A stretch of DNA of 64,000 nt, from the NCBI GenBank assembly GCA_038501195.1, contig JBBPUQ010000005.1, forward strand, positions 620,001 to 684,000. The letters are read 5' to 3'. A model generated the notes under the pieces. It worked only from the letters and a program-made list of their open reading frames with translations, had not been told where the DNA came from and made no database searches. Each line of letters opens with the position of its first letter. Positions within the stretch are counted from its first letter, which is position 1. The position numbers and the translations under genes are program-made. Below, piece by piece: positions 61,701-64,000 of the stretch. This stretch comes from Nemania diffusa. Lineage: Eukaryota > Ascomycota > Sordariomycetes > Xylariales > Xylariaceae.

Positions 61701-64000
61701 CAATTAGTTAAAAATAAATTGATTTTTTAAAAAATATATAAATCTTTTTATTATAAAAAACTAAAAAATTTTAAATTAACTATTAACTTTTTATAGCTAA
61801 ACTATTTTTAATTTGCTTTAAAATCTATTAATATTTAAAATTTTTTTTTTAAACATTTTAAATTAATAATTTAAAACTTTAATTAGCTTTTAAATTTTAA
61901 ATATCTTTTTTTGTAGTAGCTATTCACATTTACATATATATAACTAATTAAATAAAAATCAATCGCTTAAAAAAATAACATTTAATATAAATTTTTTCAA
62001 TTAATACTTTTAAATATTAATCTTTAATAATTATATATTATATAATAATCTTTTTTTTTAATATAAAAAAAAAATTCATATTAAAAAGTATATTATTTAT
62101 ATAATTAAAACAGCATAAAAAAAAATCGGCTTTATTTCGCTTTTTTTTTTTATATTTAATAATAAAGTCAAAAAAAGCTAAATAAATATACTATCAAGCT
62201 TGCTTTTTATTTAGCTTTAGTGTTTTTATAAAAACTTAAAAGTTATTATAATTAATTAATATTTTAATAAACAATTTGCTTCTTTATAAATAATAACACT
62301 AATATTTAAAGCTTTTAATAATAGCTAGTATTTTTTTATTTAATATACTTTAGTTTGATTTTTAATTAAAAAACTTCCAAAAATAAAACAAAACTAGTTA
62401 CTATTACTTTTAATTATTTTTTTGCAATAAGTTACTTATAAATGCAGCTTTAAATATATTAGTTTTTACTAATATTTGTTTTTTAAAATCAAAATATATA
62501 AAAAAAATAGCTTGCTTAAATAAATTTTACAATTGCTTAAAAACATACTTTTTTAAATCATTTAAAAAAATTTAACCTTTTTTTGTTTTAGTTGTGCTTT
62601 TTTTTAAATATTGATATAATAAAACAGCAACTAAAAAATACCTTTTAATAAAACAGCAGTAAAAGTTACAAAATCTTAAAAATTACTATAGCTTACAATA
62701 AAAACTAAAAAAAAGCTATTCTTTAATAGTATCAATTTATAAAAAATCCATTTTAATCCTTTTGTTTAAAATAATATAACTTAAAAATTCTAGTTTATAT
62801 CAATAAAATTAATATTTAAAAAGTTTGATATATAGCTCAGCTTTTTAAAATCTTTTAATAATATTTTAAATATAATTTATATATAAATTTCTATTCGAAA
62901 AAAAAACAAACATATTATTAAAATATATTATATAAAAAATATTTAAAATATTATTAAATATTTCTTATATATAATTTTAAAAAATAGTAAAAGTATTATA
63001 TAGACTTATAAACATAACTAAAAATTTATAGTATTTATAATATATACAAAATACTATTTTCTATTTATTTTTTTTTTAAATTTATATATAATAATAAATA
63101 TTTTTAAAATTAATTTTCGAAAATATTTTTATATATACAATTTTATTCAACATTTCTAAAATAAGTAAAAAAATAAAGCGATTTTTTTACAAAACTTTGT
63201 TAAGTTTTTTATAATTAATACAAAAATATAAAGTCTTATTTTTTTTAAATACAAAAAATATTAATACTTTTATAAAATTTTTTAATTTTTTGATTTTTTT
63301 ACTTTTTATTATTTCTTGTAGCTAATTTTTTAGTTTTTATAACTTATTTTAAACTAAAAAATAAATAAAATAATAAAATATTATTGCATTTTTTTGTAAA
63401 TTAATTAATAAGTTGTTTTAATAAATATAAAAAAATATACTAATATTAAAAGTATTAAAAAATTCAAATAAATTTTAAAACTTTTTTAAAACTAAGTTAA
63501 AACTTATAAAAGTTAGCTTTATTTTTATTTCTTTTAAAAATAAAAGCTTAAATAAAATAATAATTGCTTAACAATATTTTTTATTTTAACAAATTTATAT
63601 AAACTTTTAAAATAATAGTAATTTAAAATATTTTTGTTTAAAATTAAAAAACTACTAATTTAAGCTTAAATTTAATATAATTTTTTCGCTTTTTAAAGTT
63701 AATTAAAACAATAGTACTAGACTTTTTTTTAATCAATTATTATACAATATTACAGTATATATATATTAAATTATACAAGTAATCTTTTGTTAATTAGTTA
63801 ATTTGTAAAAAATTTAATAAGTTTTATATATATTTAAACCTTTTTAATTTGTAATTTATAAACTATAAAGCTTATAAAAAGCTTTTTATAGTTTATAATA
63901 TAAAGCAAAAGTATAATTAATACAATTATATTTAATATAAAAGTTTAAATTAGTATATATTTTTAAAAGTAGTTTATTTAAATTAAATATATATATTAAA

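Larger units (their letters stand above)
42861..64000. repeat. AT-rich, RIP-like degenerate block
   Basis: More than 21 kb of nearly pure A/T DNA without genes, running off the window end. It contains recognisable remains of LTR retrotransposons, listed separately. Slightly higher C/G content returns around 59090-60060, with polypyrimidine runs, but no open frame can be followed there. I see no centromeric satellite or telomere repeat. Confidence 0.85.

Noticed and set aside
42861..64000. Mitochondrial origin of the AT-rich DNA
   Set aside because: No rRNA, tRNA or mitochondrial protein pattern is visible, and the blocks are contiguous with nuclear genes and contain LTR pairs.
1..64000. tRNA, rRNA or CRISPR arrays
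   Set aside because: No cloverleaf with A and B boxes, no rRNA core sequence and no regularly spaced repeats with unique spacers were seen on reading either strand.

Overview
This window is fungal nuclear DNA, most likely from a filamentous ascomycete (Pezizomycotina). The genes carry short GT-AG introns of about 36-170 bp, many with CTAAC-like branch points. They encode fungal families: an ArAE_2/FUSC transporter, Erv41, a Rad5/HLTF-like SNF2 helicase, and NACHT proteins with WD40 or ankyrin repeats. The genome is sharply two-speed. Gene islands of normal composition are separated by extremely AT-rich blocks that are almost free of open reading frames and have the look of repeats destroyed by RIP (repeat-induced C-to-T mutation). 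I cannot name the species.

Layout. 1-5330 is an AT-rich block. Island 1 (about 5331-14345) holds a decayed PAQR/hemolysin-III-type gene at its edge, a 1074-aa ArAE_2/FUSC membrane transporter (+) and a convergent ERV41 gene (-). 14345-18850 is a second AT-rich block with a nearly perfect 0.69-kb tandem duplication. Island 2 (about 18850-42850) begins with an unrecognised five-exon gene whose TATA box lies in the loop of a 9-bp inverted repeat, followed by a Rad5-like helicase (-). Next come a 1289-aa NACHT / zinc-finger / Tup1-like WD40 protein (+), a small kinase (-) and a NACHT-ankyrin protein (-) whose C-terminal part is out of frame. After these lies a small secreted cysteine-rich gene resembling the KP4 killer-toxin family (-). 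An 850-bp palindromic TA-flanked element is inserted exactly at the start codon of that gene. Two short TG...CA repeats with 4-bp target duplications lie in opposite orientation at 21.0 and 36.0 kb. The island ends in gene-poor DNA, a nonsense-interrupted membrane ORF, and a duplicated 1.36-kb unit rich in ACCTACC-type minisatellite. 42850-64000 is a third AT-rich block. It contains at least one recognisable RIP-degraded LTR retrotransposon (two 236-bp LTRs at 46.1 and 52.6 kb), a second related copy near 55.5 kb, and a Ty1/copia-like LTR start near 53.1 kb.

Functional reading. Island 1 looks like conserved housekeeping and transport. Island 2 resembles a self/non-self recognition locus: two STAND (NLR-like) receptors flank a kinase, near a secreted toxin-like gene, with mobile-element insertions throughout. 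The kinase as a partner of the receptors, and silencing of the toxin-like gene by the hairpin element, are inferences from position and structure. All exon joins given here were derived by hand from reading-frame phase and splice-site consensus.
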